Assembly (NCBI RefSeq): GCF_024305035.1 | Contig: NZ_JAMWZB010000001.1 | Span: 62,001 to 126,000 of the forward strand | From: Algoriphagus sp. | GTDB lineage: Bacteria; Bacteroidota; Bacteroidia; Cytophagales; Cyclobacteriaceae | Direction of reading: 5' to 3' | Length of the DNA stretch: 64,000 nt | Shown here: positions 1 to 8,907 of the stretch, one piece after another | Position numbering within the stretch: position 1 is the first letter of the stretch | Layout of the letters: every line of letters begins with the position of its first letter | Made by a program: the position numbers and the translations under genes | Notes under the pieces: model-generated | The model's input: the letters and a program-made list of their open reading frames with translations, nothing else | The model's database searches: none | Told to the model about the DNA's origin: nothing

Positions 1-3
1 CTG

Positions 4-1158
4 ATGAATATCCGATCAAAACTTCCCAATACCGGAACGACAATATTTACGATTATGTCCCAGATGGCCAAAGATGAGGGAGCGATCAATCTTTCTCAAG
101 GCTTTCCGGGATTTGATGCGGATCCTCAACTCTTGGACTTGGTTTCAAAATACCTCAAAAAGGGTGTCAACCAGTATGCTCCCATGAGCGGAATTGAACA
201 GCTACGTGTGAGTTTAGCCGAGAAAACAGCGCATTGCTATGGGTACCTACCGGATTTTCAACACGAAATCACCATCACATCAGGCGCAACCGAGGCGCTC
301 TATGCTGCCATTAGTACTGTGCTGAGATCTGGGGACGAGGCCTTGATTTTGGAGCCGGCTTATGATAGTTATGAAGCAGCGGTGATTTTGAATGGAGGCA
401 TACCGATTCATATTCCCTTAAAAGAAAAGGATTTTTCAGTCGATTGGGATCGTGTTCGCTCCTCGGTCTCCTTTAAAACCAAATTAATGATCATCAACAG
501 CCCACACAACCCCACAGGCTATGTGTGGACCGCAGAAGATTTGAAGCAGCTTGCTGAGTTGATTCGAGAGCGGAATATTTTTATAGTCAGTGATGAAGTC
601 TATGAGCACATTACTTTTGATGGACGTCAACATCTATCCTTGCTTTCAACTGAAGAACTTCGGCAAAAAACCTTTGTCTGCGGCTCATTTGGAAAAACTT
701 TTCATGTGACTGGTTGGAAAGTGGGATATTGTATCGCACCGGAGGCACTCAGTAAAGAATTTCGTAAGGTTCATCAGTTTATTACTTTCAGCACCGTGAC
801 TCCCATTCAATATGCCTTGGCCGAATATTTAGCCAATCCAATTCATTATGAGTCCCTTGCTAGCTTCTATGAAAGCAAGAGGAATTTGTTTCTGGAAGGG
901 ATAAAGCAAACCGATCTTAAATTTAGCGCCACGCAAGGGAGCTTTTTTCAAACCGTCAGCTATGGTCATTTATCCGAAATTGGGGATCAAAAGCTCGCCG
1001 AACGGATGTGTAAAAAACTAAAAGTGGCTTGTATTCCAGTTTCTTCGTTTTACCATGATGGTAGGGATAATCAAATCCTCCGTTTTTGTTTTGCCAAACA
1101 GGAAGCCGAACTGGAAGAAGCATTGAACCGACTTCACCGTCTAGGGGAGATCCTATGA
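4..1158 (+). CDS. Methionine/aromatic aminotransferase (YbdL-like, PLP class I)
   Basis: A fold-type I PLP aminotransferase of 384 residues, the usual length. Visible motifs are SPHNPTG (166-172), SDEVY (196-200, holding the PLP-contacting Asp and Tyr), the Schiff-base lysine K231 in SFGKTFHVTGWK, and R360, which should grip the substrate carboxylate. The N-terminal INLSQGFPGF and the overall pattern fit the methionine aminotransferase YbdL/kynurenine aminotransferase group, which passes an amino group between methionine or aromatic amino acids and 2-oxo acids in the cytoplasm. The start is the first ATG in the window; a few residues could lie further upstream outside it. The 3' end overlaps the convergent ThuA gene by 6 bp. 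The family is sure; the exact substrate is inferred. Confidence 0.9.
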   Translation: MNIRSKLPNTGTTIFTIMSQMAKDEGAINLSQGFPGFDADPQLLDLVSKYLKKGVNQYAPMSGIEQLRVSLAEKTAHCYGYLPDFQHEITITSGATEALYAAISTVLRSGDEALILEPAYDSYEAAVILNGGIPIHIPLKEKDFSVDWDRVRSSVSFKTKLMIINSPHNPTGYVWTAEDLKQLAELIRERNIFIVSDEVYEHITFDGRQHLSLLSTEELRQKTFVCGSFGKTFHVTGWKVGYCIAPEALSKEFRKVHQFITFSTVTPIQYALAEYLANPIHYESLASFYESKRNLFLEGIKQTDLKFSATQGSFFQTVSYGHLSEIGDQKLAERMCKKLKVACIPVSSFYHDGRDNQILRFCFAKQEAELEEALNRLHRLGEIL

Positions 1159-2085
1159 TCCAGGGCCAATCGGGGTTTCATCACAATCCACATCTCCGAC
1201 AACATACTGAAGACCATCCAAATAAAACTGGAGGAGTTTTGGATTTTCAAAACTTTGGGCATTGTGGGAAGGAGATGCATAGAATACTTTTCCTTTTCCT
1301 TCAGGGCGAATCCAAGCGACATAGGTTCTTTCTGGTGGATCAGCTTGGCCATTTCGTAGGCTTTGGATTTCCGAATTTTTGAAGTAAAGCAAAGGCTTAA
1401 AATCCCCTTTATTGTAGGCGTTTTTATAGAAATAAGGCTCATCCACATGCTCAAATCCTGTTTTTGGAAAGGCTTGGACCAGTGGATGGGTTGCGTCCTG
1501 CAAATACACCCGCAGGGTTTGCTGAGGCGGATGATAATCAAAACTTCCTCCAATCAATTCTCCGAATTCGGTAGAAGAGTTTTGAGTGGTGATTCCTCCA
1601 TGGAGTACCATTAATCCACCTCCGGCAGAAACAAAGTCAATGAGATTTTTTTCCAACTGCAAGGCCTTTTTCATTAATGTAACTGAGTCTTTATCTGATT
1701 CTTCGGTGAGTTTGTCCCAAAACAAATTGCGGTGATCAGGCTTGGAACAGGTATTGTTAAGAATGAGCGCATCGTAATTTTCCAAGTTTGCTGCTTCAAA
1801 TTCCTTGATGTCTTTACTGCTAATCATTTCAAAAGCCCCGCTTTTTTGGCCGATGATCCTGAGCATTTCTTCGGTATGAGGGATGACCCAGTGTTCAAAT
1901 CCGGTATGGAGTGAAAAAATCAAAACACGTTTTTTACCAGAACTTTCAAAGGTCGGTTTTTTTGGAGCTAAATCTTGGATTTTCGTTTTCCAAATTTCAT
2001 CCAAGGGCACTTTTTGAAGATCTTGAGCGAAAGCAAGACTGGTCAAAGAAAGGAAAACGATTCCGTAGATTAAGGCATGTTTCAT
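1153..2085 (-). CDS. Secreted ThuA-domain protein
   Basis: A protein of about 310 residues with a ThuA (trehalose-utilisation) fold, related to class I glutamine amidotransferases. The start was set at the ATG at 2085 because it opens directly into a signal peptide (MKHALIYGIVFLSLTSLAFA) followed by Q; a longer in-frame start 22 codons upstream would bury this. The domain shows VLIFSLHTGFEHWVIPHT near the N terminus, YDALILNN, GGGLMVLHGG and a C-terminal KGKVFYASPSHN, typical of family members found with carbohydrate-degradation genes in Bacteroidota. No catalytic Cys-His pair of a true amidotransferase is evident. It is divergent from the DUF6807 gene (81 bp between starts), which suggests a shared catabolic role. 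The substrate is unknown. Confidence 0.85.
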   Translation of the reverse strand: MKHALIYGIVFLSLTSLAFAQDLQKVPLDEIWKTKIQDLAPKKPTFESSGKKRVLIFSLHTGFEHWVIPHTEEMLRIIGQKSGAFEMISSKDIKEFEAANLENYDALILNNTCSKPDHRNLFWDKLTEESDKDSVTLMKKALQLEKNLIDFVSAGGGLMVLHGGITTQNSSTEFGELIGGSFDYHPPQQTLRVYLQDATHPLVQAFPKTGFEHVDEPYFYKNAYNKGDFKPLLYFKNSEIQSLRNGQADPPERTYVAWIRPEGKGKVFYASPSHNAQSFENPKLLQFYLDGLQYVVGDVDCDETPIGPGS

Positions 2086-2166
2086 AGCTAACAAATTGGT
2101 TAATAAAAGGAATTTGTTCACCAAAGTCATAACTTCAGAGGCAAATCCCAAGAAGTAGAAAATTTT

Positions 2167-3156
2167 ATGGTTATCAAAAAGATTTTATTTGGCGTGCAGT
2201 TATGGCTTGGGTTTTCTTTTGTGGTGATGGGTCAAACCGTGGAAATACTAGATACTCCGACAGGAATTGAATTTTGGGTGAATTCCAATCCCGTATTGAC
2301 TTATCGCACTGCAAAGGCGGAAGTTCCAAAAGGTCAAAAAGAAGCTTTTGCCCTTTCTGGATTTATCCATCCCCTTCAAACCCTGAGTGGACAGGTTTTG
2401 ACTCGGATACAGCCAACTGACCACTACCATCATTATGGCATTTGGGCGCCTTGGACCAGGGCAACCCTGGAAGGAAGAACCATTGATTTTTGGAATTTGG
2501 GCGATGAAAAAGGAAGGGTGGAATTTGCTGGGATTTTAAAGAGAAAGGAAAATCAGCAGAGAGCCCTTGTGACCGTTCGACAAAATCACCTGGATTTAAC
2601 TGCCCTTGGCCAAAATACTTTAGTCTTGGAAGAAGACTTGAGTATCGCGTTGGAGCCCCTTGATTCCAATCGCTATTTGCTGGATTACCAGCGAAACTTT
2701 TGGACTAAAATTCCATCAGGGGTGACCTTGGATCAATACCGTTACGGAGGGGGGATTTTTATTCGGGCTGTGGAAATTTGGGGTTCAAAAAATAGTCAGA
2801 TCCTTACCTCTGAGTTCAAAACCCGAGACCAGGCCGATGGTACCCGAGCCAAATGGATGATGGTCAGCGGAGTAAGTGGTCATGAATCAGGAAAAAGTGG
2901 GATTTTATTGTTGAGTCACCCTAATAATCATTCCCATCCTGAGCCTTTGCGGGTTTGGCCGTCGGATTCTAACCAGGGAGAGGGAAATGTTTTTGTTGGT
3001 TTTACCCCTACAAGAGAAGCGGAGTGGAAGTTGGGTTTTGGGCAAAGGTATAGCTTAAATTATCGGCTGATTGTCTTTGACGGAGAGCTAAGTGTGGAGG
3101 AAGCGGAAACTTTTTGGTTAGATTTTGTGAAGACCACTGGAATTATTGATCGGTAA
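2167..3156 (+). CDS. Secreted DUF6807 (PmoA-family) protein
   Basis: 329 residues with an N-terminal signal peptide (about 1-22, ending VVMGQ). It matches the family often annotated PmoA or DUF6807: the hallmark PTDHYHHYGIWAPWT lies at 83-97, followed by TIDFWN and a C-terminal LGFGQRYSLNYRLIVFDG. Despite the name there is no sign of a methane monooxygenase; members are periplasmic beta-rich proteins usually found beside oxidoreductases and ThuA proteins in sugar-catabolism loci. The divergent ThuA neighbour fits that pattern. The biochemical activity is not established from sequence. Confidence 0.8.
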   Translation: MVIKKILFGVQLWLGFSFVVMGQTVEILDTPTGIEFWVNSNPVLTYRTAKAEVPKGQKEAFALSGFIHPLQTLSGQVLTRIQPTDHYHHYGIWAPWTRATLEGRTIDFWNLGDEKGRVEFAGILKRKENQQRALVTVRQNHLDLTALGQNTLVLEEDLSIALEPLDSNRYLLDYQRNFWTKIPSGVTLDQYRYGGGIFIRAVEIWGSKNSQILTSEFKTRDQADGTRAKWMMVSGVSGHESGKSGILLLSHPNNHSHPEPLRVWPSDSNQGEGNVFVGFTPTREAEWKLGFGQRYSLNYRLIVFDGELSVEEAETFWLDFVKTTGIIDR

Positions 3157-3297
3157 ATGTGTTATCACTAAGAGTATGTTAACCTTTCAAAGAAGAGTTT
3201 AGGATTTAAATTCCTGAGAAGGCCAGTCATGGAATTTGAATTTGATCGTTTCAAACAGCTATTTGCTTTTTGAGTTAATCTTATTGAATCTATTTTT

Positions 3298-4704
3298 ATG
3301 AAATCTGCTTTAAAAACTTTTGAACAGCAAAAACCAACCGTAGCCATAGCTGGGGCAGGTGGATATATCGGTCGCTGGTTTATCCATCAATTCAAGGATA
3401 AGTACCATATCGTTGCACTCAGTCGGAAAAAGGTCAAAAAAAATCCGCATCCTCAAGTGGAGTGGAGGCAGGTGGAATTGTATTCGATTACCAGTACGGT
3501 AGAGGCACTCAATGGGGTGGACGTGGCCATTTATTTGGTGCATTCCATGAATGCGTCGACGCGATTAAACCAGGGAAGTTTTGAAGATACAGATTTATTG
3601 CTTGCAGATAATTTCAGTAGAGCTGCGGCCTTGAACCATGTTCAGCAAATCATTTACCTGGGTGGATTGCTTCCCGATGAGCCGGAGAGTAAGCTTTCCC
3701 GACATTTGAGGAGCCGATTGGAAGTAGAACAAACTTTGGGCTCTCGTTCTGCCAAGCTCACCGCTTTGCGAGCTTCAATTATCGTGGGTCCGGGAGGTTC
3801 GAGTTTTGATATGATCAAAAATCTGGTCAGAAAACTGCCCGTACTGATGTGTCCAAAATGGACCGAATCCGAAACTCAACCCATTTCGCTGAGGGATACC
3901 CTTGATATCATGGATACCTGTATCGGTAATTCTGATGTTTTTGATCGGGTGATCGAAATCGGAAACCCTGAGGTAATGACCTATCGAAGCATGCTCGAAC
4001 GTACCGCCCAGGTGATGGGAAAGAAAAGACTGGTATTCTCTGTTCCTGTTTTTTCATTGGGTTTGAGTAAACTCTGGGTGGGAATTTTTGGAGAAAGCCC
4101 TCCACAGTTGGTTTCGCCTTTGGTCGAAAGCCTTCGCCACACGCTGACCGTTACCCCGGAGTTTTCGTTTAAAGAAAAACAGATCGATTACCTGAGTTAC
4201 GAGGAAGCAGCAGATATAGCTCTAAATTCTAAAGAAAACCCGGTTTTACCGGTGTTTTATAAGAAAAAAGGAGTAAAAAATACCGTTCGTAGCATTCAGC
4301 GAATGAGTAATAAAAGTGGACTTTCGGCGACTTGGGTGGCCAATCGATACAATATCTGGTTGCCTAGTTTTTTCAAATTCCTCATCAATGGAAAACGAAC
4401 TGAAACAGGGGACATTGGCTTCTACCTTTGGTGGGGTAAAAAGCCCATGTTGCAATTGACCATGATTCCAGATCGTAGTGACAAGGAACGTCAACTTTTT
4501 TACATTACTGGGGGATGGTTGGTCAAGCGGTTTGATTACGGTTGGCTGGAGTTTAGAGGAGTTTTGGGGGGAAGGTATATACTGACTGCTATCCATGAGT
4601 TTGTCCCCAGATTGCCTTGGTACATTTACATTACCACTCAGGCAAAATTTCATCTTTGGGTGATGAATCGATTTAAAAAATACCTAGAAAGAAAAGTAGA
4701 TTGA
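3298..4704 (+). CDS. NAD(P)-binding SDR-type protein with C-terminal DUF2867
   Basis: 468 residues. The N-terminal half is an atypical/extended short-chain dehydrogenase-like Rossmann domain with GAGGYIG at 19-25, a later VDVAIYLVHSMN and IIYLGGL strand ends, and PGGSSFDMIKNLV in the middle. The C-terminal third (about 320-468, ending with NRFKKYLERKVD) matches the DUF2867 extension. Proteins of this architecture are usually listed as NAD(P)H-binding or NmrA-like with no known substrate. It stands alone, 141 bp after the DUF6807 gene and 59 bp before an aldo/keto reductase in the same direction, so cotranscription with the reductase is possible. Confidence 0.8.
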   Translation: MKSALKTFEQQKPTVAIAGAGGYIGRWFIHQFKDKYHIVALSRKKVKKNPHPQVEWRQVELYSITSTVEALNGVDVAIYLVHSMNASTRLNQGSFEDTDLLLADNFSRAAALNHVQQIIYLGGLLPDEPESKLSRHLRSRLEVEQTLGSRSAKLTALRASIIVGPGGSSFDMIKNLVRKLPVLMCPKWTESETQPISLRDTLDIMDTCIGNSDVFDRVIEIGNPEVMTYRSMLERTAQVMGKKRLVFSVPVFSLGLSKLWVGIFGESPPQLVSPLVESLRHTLTVTPEFSFKEKQIDYLSYEEAADIALNSKENPVLPVFYKKKGVKNTVRSIQRMSNKSGLSATWVANRYNIWLPSFFKFLINGKRTETGDIGFYLWWGKKPMLQLTMIPDRSDKERQLFYITGGWLVKRFDYGWLEFRGVLGGRYILTAIHEFVPRLPWYIYITTQAKFHLWVMNRFKKYLERKVD

Positions 4705-4763
4705 TTAACTTTTGGACAATTCAACCAAAACTAAATCCAACTAAATAAACCAGACAATTCAAG

Positions 4764-5714
4764 ATGAAAACTGTAAAATTTGAAAATGGAGACCGCCTCC
4801 CAATTATCGGATTAGGTACCTGGAAAAGTAAACCTGGAGAAGTTCGACAGGCTGTTTATTGGGCCTTGGAGGCCGGGTACAGGCATATCGATTGCGCTAA
4901 AATATACCAAAATGAAAAAGAAGTAGGTCAAGGCTTGGCAGATGCATTTGCTGACGGCATAGTGAAGCGTTCGGAGGTTTTTATTACCTCCAAACTGTGG
5001 AATGATTGCCATCGCTATGAGGATGTTGGACCTGCTTTGGATACTACCTTAACCGATCTTCGCTTGGATTATTTGGATTTGTATTTGGTGCACTGGCCGA
5101 TTTCATTTAAGCATGGAGTAGGGTTTGCCTCTCATCGAGAGGAATATTATACCTATCAGGATGTACCCCTGACACAAACCTGGCAAGCCATGCAAGAACA
5201 AAAAATTCACGGCAAAACCAAGCATATCGGGGTTTCAAATTTTAATCAAACTAAGCTCAAAGAACTTTTTGCCATGGAAGGGCAGAGGCCTGAAATGAAT
5301 CAAGTGGAAATGCATCCCTATTTGCCACAGGATGGGTTGGTGAAATTCTGCAAAGAAAATGGTCTTCTGATGACCGCCTATTCTCCTTTGGGTTCACCGG
5401 ATTCGAGATCCGAAAAGCATCAAGGTGATCCAAAGTTACTCGAAGATCAAACCGTGAAAAAAATTGCTGAAAAGCATCATGCCACTATCGGTCAGGTATT
5501 GATTGCTTGGTCTATTTCTCGGGATATTGTGGTGATTCCAAAATCTGTCAATCAAGGCAGGATAAAAGAAAATCTAAAGGCTGCAAACCTGGAGTTGGAT
5601 CAGGAAGACCTTCAGGCCCTCAGCCACATTGGGACTTCTCACCGATTTGTAGATGGCAGCTTTTTTACCGGACCTCAAAGCCCTTATCAGTCTTCGGATC
5701 TCTGGGATAGTTGA
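4764..5714 (+). CDS. Aldo/keto reductase
   Basis: A 316-residue NADPH-dependent aldo/keto reductase, full length for the family. The catalytic tetrad is complete: D43 and Y48 (HIDCAKIYQNE), K77 (TSKLW) and H110 (LVHWPI). VSNFN, MHPYLPQ, YSPLGS and the coenzyme-binding IPKSVNQGRIKEN are present. It should reduce aldehydes or ketones, possibly sugars, in the cytosol; the specificity is not deducible. The gene is followed by a clear intrinsic terminator at 5744-5768. Confidence 0.92.
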   Translation: MKTVKFENGDRLPIIGLGTWKSKPGEVRQAVYWALEAGYRHIDCAKIYQNEKEVGQGLADAFADGIVKRSEVFITSKLWNDCHRYEDVGPALDTTLTDLRLDYLDLYLVHWPISFKHGVGFASHREEYYTYQDVPLTQTWQAMQEQKIHGKTKHIGVSNFNQTKLKELFAMEGQRPEMNQVEMHPYLPQDGLVKFCKENGLLMTAYSPLGSPDSRSEKHQGDPKLLEDQTVKKIAEKHHATIGQVLIAWSISRDIVVIPKSVNQGRIKENLKAANLELDQEDLQALSHIGTSHRFVDGSFFTGPQSPYQSSDLWDS

Positions 5715-5743
5715 TCCGAACAGACAAACCAATAAATGGAAGG

Positions 5744-5768
5744 CCCTCTCTAATTTAGAGTGGGTTTT
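5744..5768 (+). terminator. Intrinsic terminator after the aldo/keto reductase
   Basis: The hairpin CCCTCTCT / AGAGTGGG (one mismatch, 5-nt loop) is followed by TTTT. It lies between convergent genes and is oriented to stop transcription from the aldo/keto reductase. Confidence 0.7.
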
Positions 5769-5773
5769 GCATT

Positions 5774-6394
5774 TTAATCCTCAATTTCCAAGGCATCAAG
5801 TATTTCTGCCAACTCGTCAAAATCTTTCAGCCCTGGTTTGATTTCCTCTCCGCCGGCAAGAGCAATTCCTTTTAATTCAAGTTTATGGGGAAGGTTAATT
5901 ACTAAATCTGGCTGAAGGTTCCCACCAAGCAAGATAGGTAGTTGCGTAGCCAGTCGATGAAGATCTGCTTCTTGGGATGCTGTTAAAGTGCGGTCATCTG
6001 TATAAACATGTAAGAAAATTTGGTGAGCCTGAATGTCTTGGATCATCCCTTCACTTAATTCTGAAATTTCTCCAATTGAAATTTTCAAAATTCCCTTTAT
6101 TCCAGATTTTACAAGGGTGAAAAGGGTTTGAATATCCGAATGCTCCACCCAGCTGAGGTCCGGGTAATTTTCAATGACTTGATGGATTTGCGAAGCATCT
6201 AATTTTTCAAATTCTCCGATAAAATCAGGTCCGGAAACCCATCCGGTTATTTCTTTAAATTGCTGTGGACTTACGTATTTGGAAGAGCTTTCCTCCAGTT
6301 CAAAACCCAATAAATCCACGTACATTCCTGCACAATACCGAGCGTCACTGAGATTGGTAATTCCGCTGATTTTTACAAAAGTTTGGAGTGCCAT
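5774..6394 (-). CDS. TrpF-like (phosphoribosylanthranilate isomerase fold) protein lacking the catalytic Cys
   Basis: 206 residues with the recognisable TrpF beta/alpha-barrel layout: VKISGITNLSDARYCAGM at the N terminus (compare the VKICGIT motif of TrpF), LPILLGGNLQPDLV (compare the LAGGLxPxNV phosphate loop) at about 152-165, and LAGGEEIKPGLKDFDEL at 179-195 (compare SSGVExxPGxKD). The catalytic cysteine of KICGIT is Ser10 here, and no obvious equivalent of the general acid Asp can be placed. No trp genes lie nearby. It may be a degenerate or re-purposed paralogue. It is transcribed from its own promoter (see 6411-6418). Confidence 0.75.
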   Translation of the reverse strand: MALQTFVKISGITNLSDARYCAGMYVDLLGFELEESSSKYVSPQQFKEITGWVSGPDFIGEFEKLDASQIHQVIENYPDLSWVEHSDIQTLFTLVKSGIKGILKISIGEISELSEGMIQDIQAHQIFLHVYTDDRTLTASQEADLHRLATQLPILLGGNLQPDLVINLPHKLELKGIALAGGEEIKPGLKDFDELAEILDALEIED

Positions 6395-6410
6395 AATGGT
6401 GATTTTAAAA

Positions 6411-6418
6411 CAAAGGTA
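6411..6418 (-). promoter_or_regulatory. Bacteroidota -7 element (TACCTTTG) for the TrpF-like gene
   Basis: On the minus strand TACCTTTG matches TAnnTTTG exactly, 16 nt upstream of the start codon. A TTA instead of TTG sits about 19-20 nt further upstream, so the -33 box is weak. Confidence 0.5.
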
Positions 6419-6520
6419 AAAACTCAGTCTTGACCTGTCCTAATAAAATTGGAAATTGCTTAGATTATTCTTTTCGGTTTTTTCATATAATCCTTCTATT
6501 TTTAAAAATACGTTCAAACT

Positions 6521-7195
6521 ATGGATCGATTTAAGGCTTTCTTTTATGGTATCGTTTTGCTGGGTTTTGTTTCCTGCCAGCGAGAGGTAGAAGCTCCGGA
6601 TTTTGAGCAGGGTTATGATTTTCAGCCCTTACTGGTGGGAAGTACCTGGACTTATCAGGTAGATGAAACCATTTATTTTGGCGAAAATGATGCGGAAGAC
6701 TTCTCATATTCTATTCGGGATCATATTCGGACTATTTATGTCAATGATGCAAAAGAACAGGTTTTTGTCCTGGAAAGGTATCGATCTGCTGACCAGGAAT
6801 CTTGGGAATTTGTCCAGGAATATACCCTGTTGGTCCGAGCTGACAAATTGATCCGGACGGTCAATAATCAGCCTGAAGTCATCCTTGACTTTCCTCTTAT
6901 TGAAGGGAAAAAATGGGATGGGAATTTATACAGAAATGCCAGGACCGATGAATACGAGCTTCAAGTGATATCCTCCTCAACAACAGATAGTCAGGTTAAA
7001 ATTCTTCAAGAAGAAAGTGATGATGAGATTACCTTTCGAGACAATCGATATGAAGTATTTGAAAAGGGAGTTGGACTGGTCGAAAAATATGCCGAGGTGT
7101 TGACCTATTGCTCGAGGAACGATTGCTTAGGTGAACAATTAATCGATTCAGGAAGTAAACTACACATGAATTTACTGTCTTATGAGCGTCAATAG
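6521..7195 (+). CDS. Hypothetical lipoprotein upstream of the subtilase
   Basis: 224 residues with a lipoprotein signal: a hydrophobic segment followed by LGFVSC with the lipid-bearing Cys at residue 19. The mature part is acidic and beta-rich, starting with LLVGSTWTYQVDET, a pattern seen in Bacteroidota proteins of unknown function with GSxWxY near the N terminus. Two cysteines (CSRNDC) near the C terminus could form a disulfide. The 3' end overlaps the subtilase gene by 14 bp, so the two are almost certainly cotranscribed and translationally coupled. The function is unknown; a periplasmic or outer-membrane partner of the protease is one possibility. Confidence 0.75.
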   Translation: MDRFKAFFYGIVLLGFVSCQREVEAPDFEQGYDFQPLLVGSTWTYQVDETIYFGENDAEDFSYSIRDHIRTIYVNDAKEQVFVLERYRSADQESWEFVQEYTLLVRADKLIRTVNNQPEVILDFPLIEGKKWDGNLYRNARTDEYELQVISSSTTDSQVKILQEESDDEITFRDNRYEVFEKGVGLVEKYAEVLTYCSRNDCLGEQLIDSGSKLHMNLLSYERQ

Positions 7196-8852
7196 GATAC
7201 TTTTTGCATTCGCGGGGCTTGTACTTTTTGCCTTATCGGCAAATGCTCAAGACCGATACGCGATTTTTTATAAATATAAGCCTCAAGTGGATTTAAGTTT
7301 GAACAATCCGGAGGCATTTTTGACCGAAAAAGCCTTACTGAGAAGGCAAAGAGAGGCTATTCCGCTAGACAGCACAGATCTGCCCGTTTCTGCGCGCTAC
7401 CTAGAGACTATTCAAGAAAACGCTGTGGCTGTTTTGTATCATACCAAATGGCTCAATGGCTCGGTTGCAGTGTTACAAGCAGAACAAGTTGAAGCCATTT
7501 CTTCTTTGCCTTTTGTCGAAAAGGTAGAGCTGATCGGATATGGTTTCAGTAGCCCTCCCCTCAATGAGCGAATGGGGATTGGATCAATTCTCAATGCGAA
7601 ACTTTCATTTAATGGGGAAAAGAGGAAAGCCGCACGGATATTGAAAGCCCTGGAATTGCCTACCGATTTTCAAAACCAACTGCTTGGCATTGACCGGATG
7701 CATGCCGATGGTTTTAGAGGAGCAGGTGTAACCATTGCCGTTTTTGATTCGGGCTTCCCTGGGGTCAATACCAGTTCAGCACTGGGTCATTTGGTTGCCA
7801 ATAATCAAATAATCGGATCAATTGATTTGGTTAGACCATGGAACCAGAATGTATTTATCGATAACCAACATGGAACCAATGTGCTTTCTGTAATTGCCAG
7901 TAATGACCCCGAAAAATTTATAGCAGCGGCACCTGAGGCAAATTACTTATTGGCGATCACAGAAGAGGTGGCTACAGAATATCGAATAGAGGAGTATAAT
8001 TGGTTGAGAGCTGCCGAGTATGCAGATTCTCTCGGTGTGGATATTATCAATAGCTCACTGGGGTATAATAATTTTTTCGATGATCCGGCCATGAATTATA
8101 CTGCTGATCAAATCGATGGCCAAACGGCAATTGTAAGCCAGGCGGCCAATTTTGCTTCCAAAAAGGGGATTCTGGTTGTGGCAAGTTCGGGAAACGAAGG
8201 CCCCGGAGAGCGCTCTATTTCTCCTCCTGCGGACTCTCCCTTTGTTTTATCCGTCGGTGCGTTGAATCAGGATTTGGAACCTTCCTCTTTCAGTTCACGA
8301 GGGCCTACGGCCGATGATCGAATCAAACCGGATTTGGTCGCTTTTGGAAATGGTACGGCAATCATTCGAGCCAACGACAATGTGGGATTTGCAAGCGGGA
8401 CTTCTTTTTCAGCTCCCCAAATTACAGGCTTGGCAGCTGGGCTATGGGAAGCCCGGCCTGAGTGGACTCGGGCACAATTAGTTGAAAATTTACTGCGATC
8501 TGCTAGCCATGCTGAGAATCCTGATTCGGTCATTGGCTACGGAATTCCTAATTTTTGGGACGCCTACTATGGAGAAATTTTGGATGTGGAAGAGGAAAAA
8601 GAAACGGAAGTATCCAAAATTTATCCCAATCCCTTATATGGAGACGAGCTTTTGTTGGACTATGGGGCAGGGTTAGTCTATCAGGTCGAGTTACTGGATA
8701 TGAGTGGTAAAATCGTATGGAAAACAAAGGTAGAACGAGAAGATGTAAAAAGTCCCTTTAGAATGGATGTTACCGCGATCAAGCCCGGGTTGTATCTCCT
8801 CCAAGTCCAAGACGCCAAGTCAATTAAACGCACCAAGCTATTTAGGTATTGA
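7182..8852 (+). CDS. Secreted subtilisin-like serine protease (S8) with type IX secretion C-terminal domain
   Basis: 556 residues: signal peptide 1-22 (ends SANAQ), a propeptide-like region to about 165, then an S8 domain with the catalytic triad D189 (AVFDSG), H230 (NQHGTN) and S408 (GTSFSAP), and oxyanion N338 (SSGNEG). From about 475 comes a sorting domain with the signature YPNPL, then VYQVELLDMSGKIV and LKPGLYLLQV-like strands ending KLFRY. This is the type A C-terminal domain that directs export through the type IX secretion system. It should be released or anchored at the cell surface and degrade external peptides. It overlaps the upstream lipoprotein gene. Confidence 0.93.
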   Translation: MSVNRILFAFAGLVLFALSANAQDRYAIFYKYKPQVDLSLNNPEAFLTEKALLRRQREAIPLDSTDLPVSARYLETIQENAVAVLYHTKWLNGSVAVLQAEQVEAISSLPFVEKVELIGYGFSSPPLNERMGIGSILNAKLSFNGEKRKAARILKALELPTDFQNQLLGIDRMHADGFRGAGVTIAVFDSGFPGVNTSSALGHLVANNQIIGSIDLVRPWNQNVFIDNQHGTNVLSVIASNDPEKFIAAAPEANYLLAITEEVATEYRIEEYNWLRAAEYADSLGVDIINSSLGYNNFFDDPAMNYTADQIDGQTAIVSQAANFASKKGILVVASSGNEGPGERSISPPADSPFVLSVGALNQDLEPSSFSSRGPTADDRIKPDLVAFGNGTAIIRANDNVGFASGTSFSAPQITGLAAGLWEARPEWTRAQLVENLLRSASHAENPDSVIGYGIPNFWDAYYGEILDVEEEKETEVSKIYPNPLYGDELLLDYGAGLVYQVELLDMSGKIVWKTKVEREDVKSPFRMDVTAIKPGLYLLQVQDAKSIKRTKLFRY

Positions 8853-8907
8853 TCCGTTTTGGCTTGGCAGCAAAATTTTATTTGTTTTGCAGATAATTTA
8901 CCCCTTT

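Noticed and set aside
2167..3156. Methane monooxygenase subunit (PmoA name)
   Set aside because: The annotation name is misleading; the DUF6807 family has a signal peptide and no metal-ligand pattern or membrane helices of a monooxygenase.
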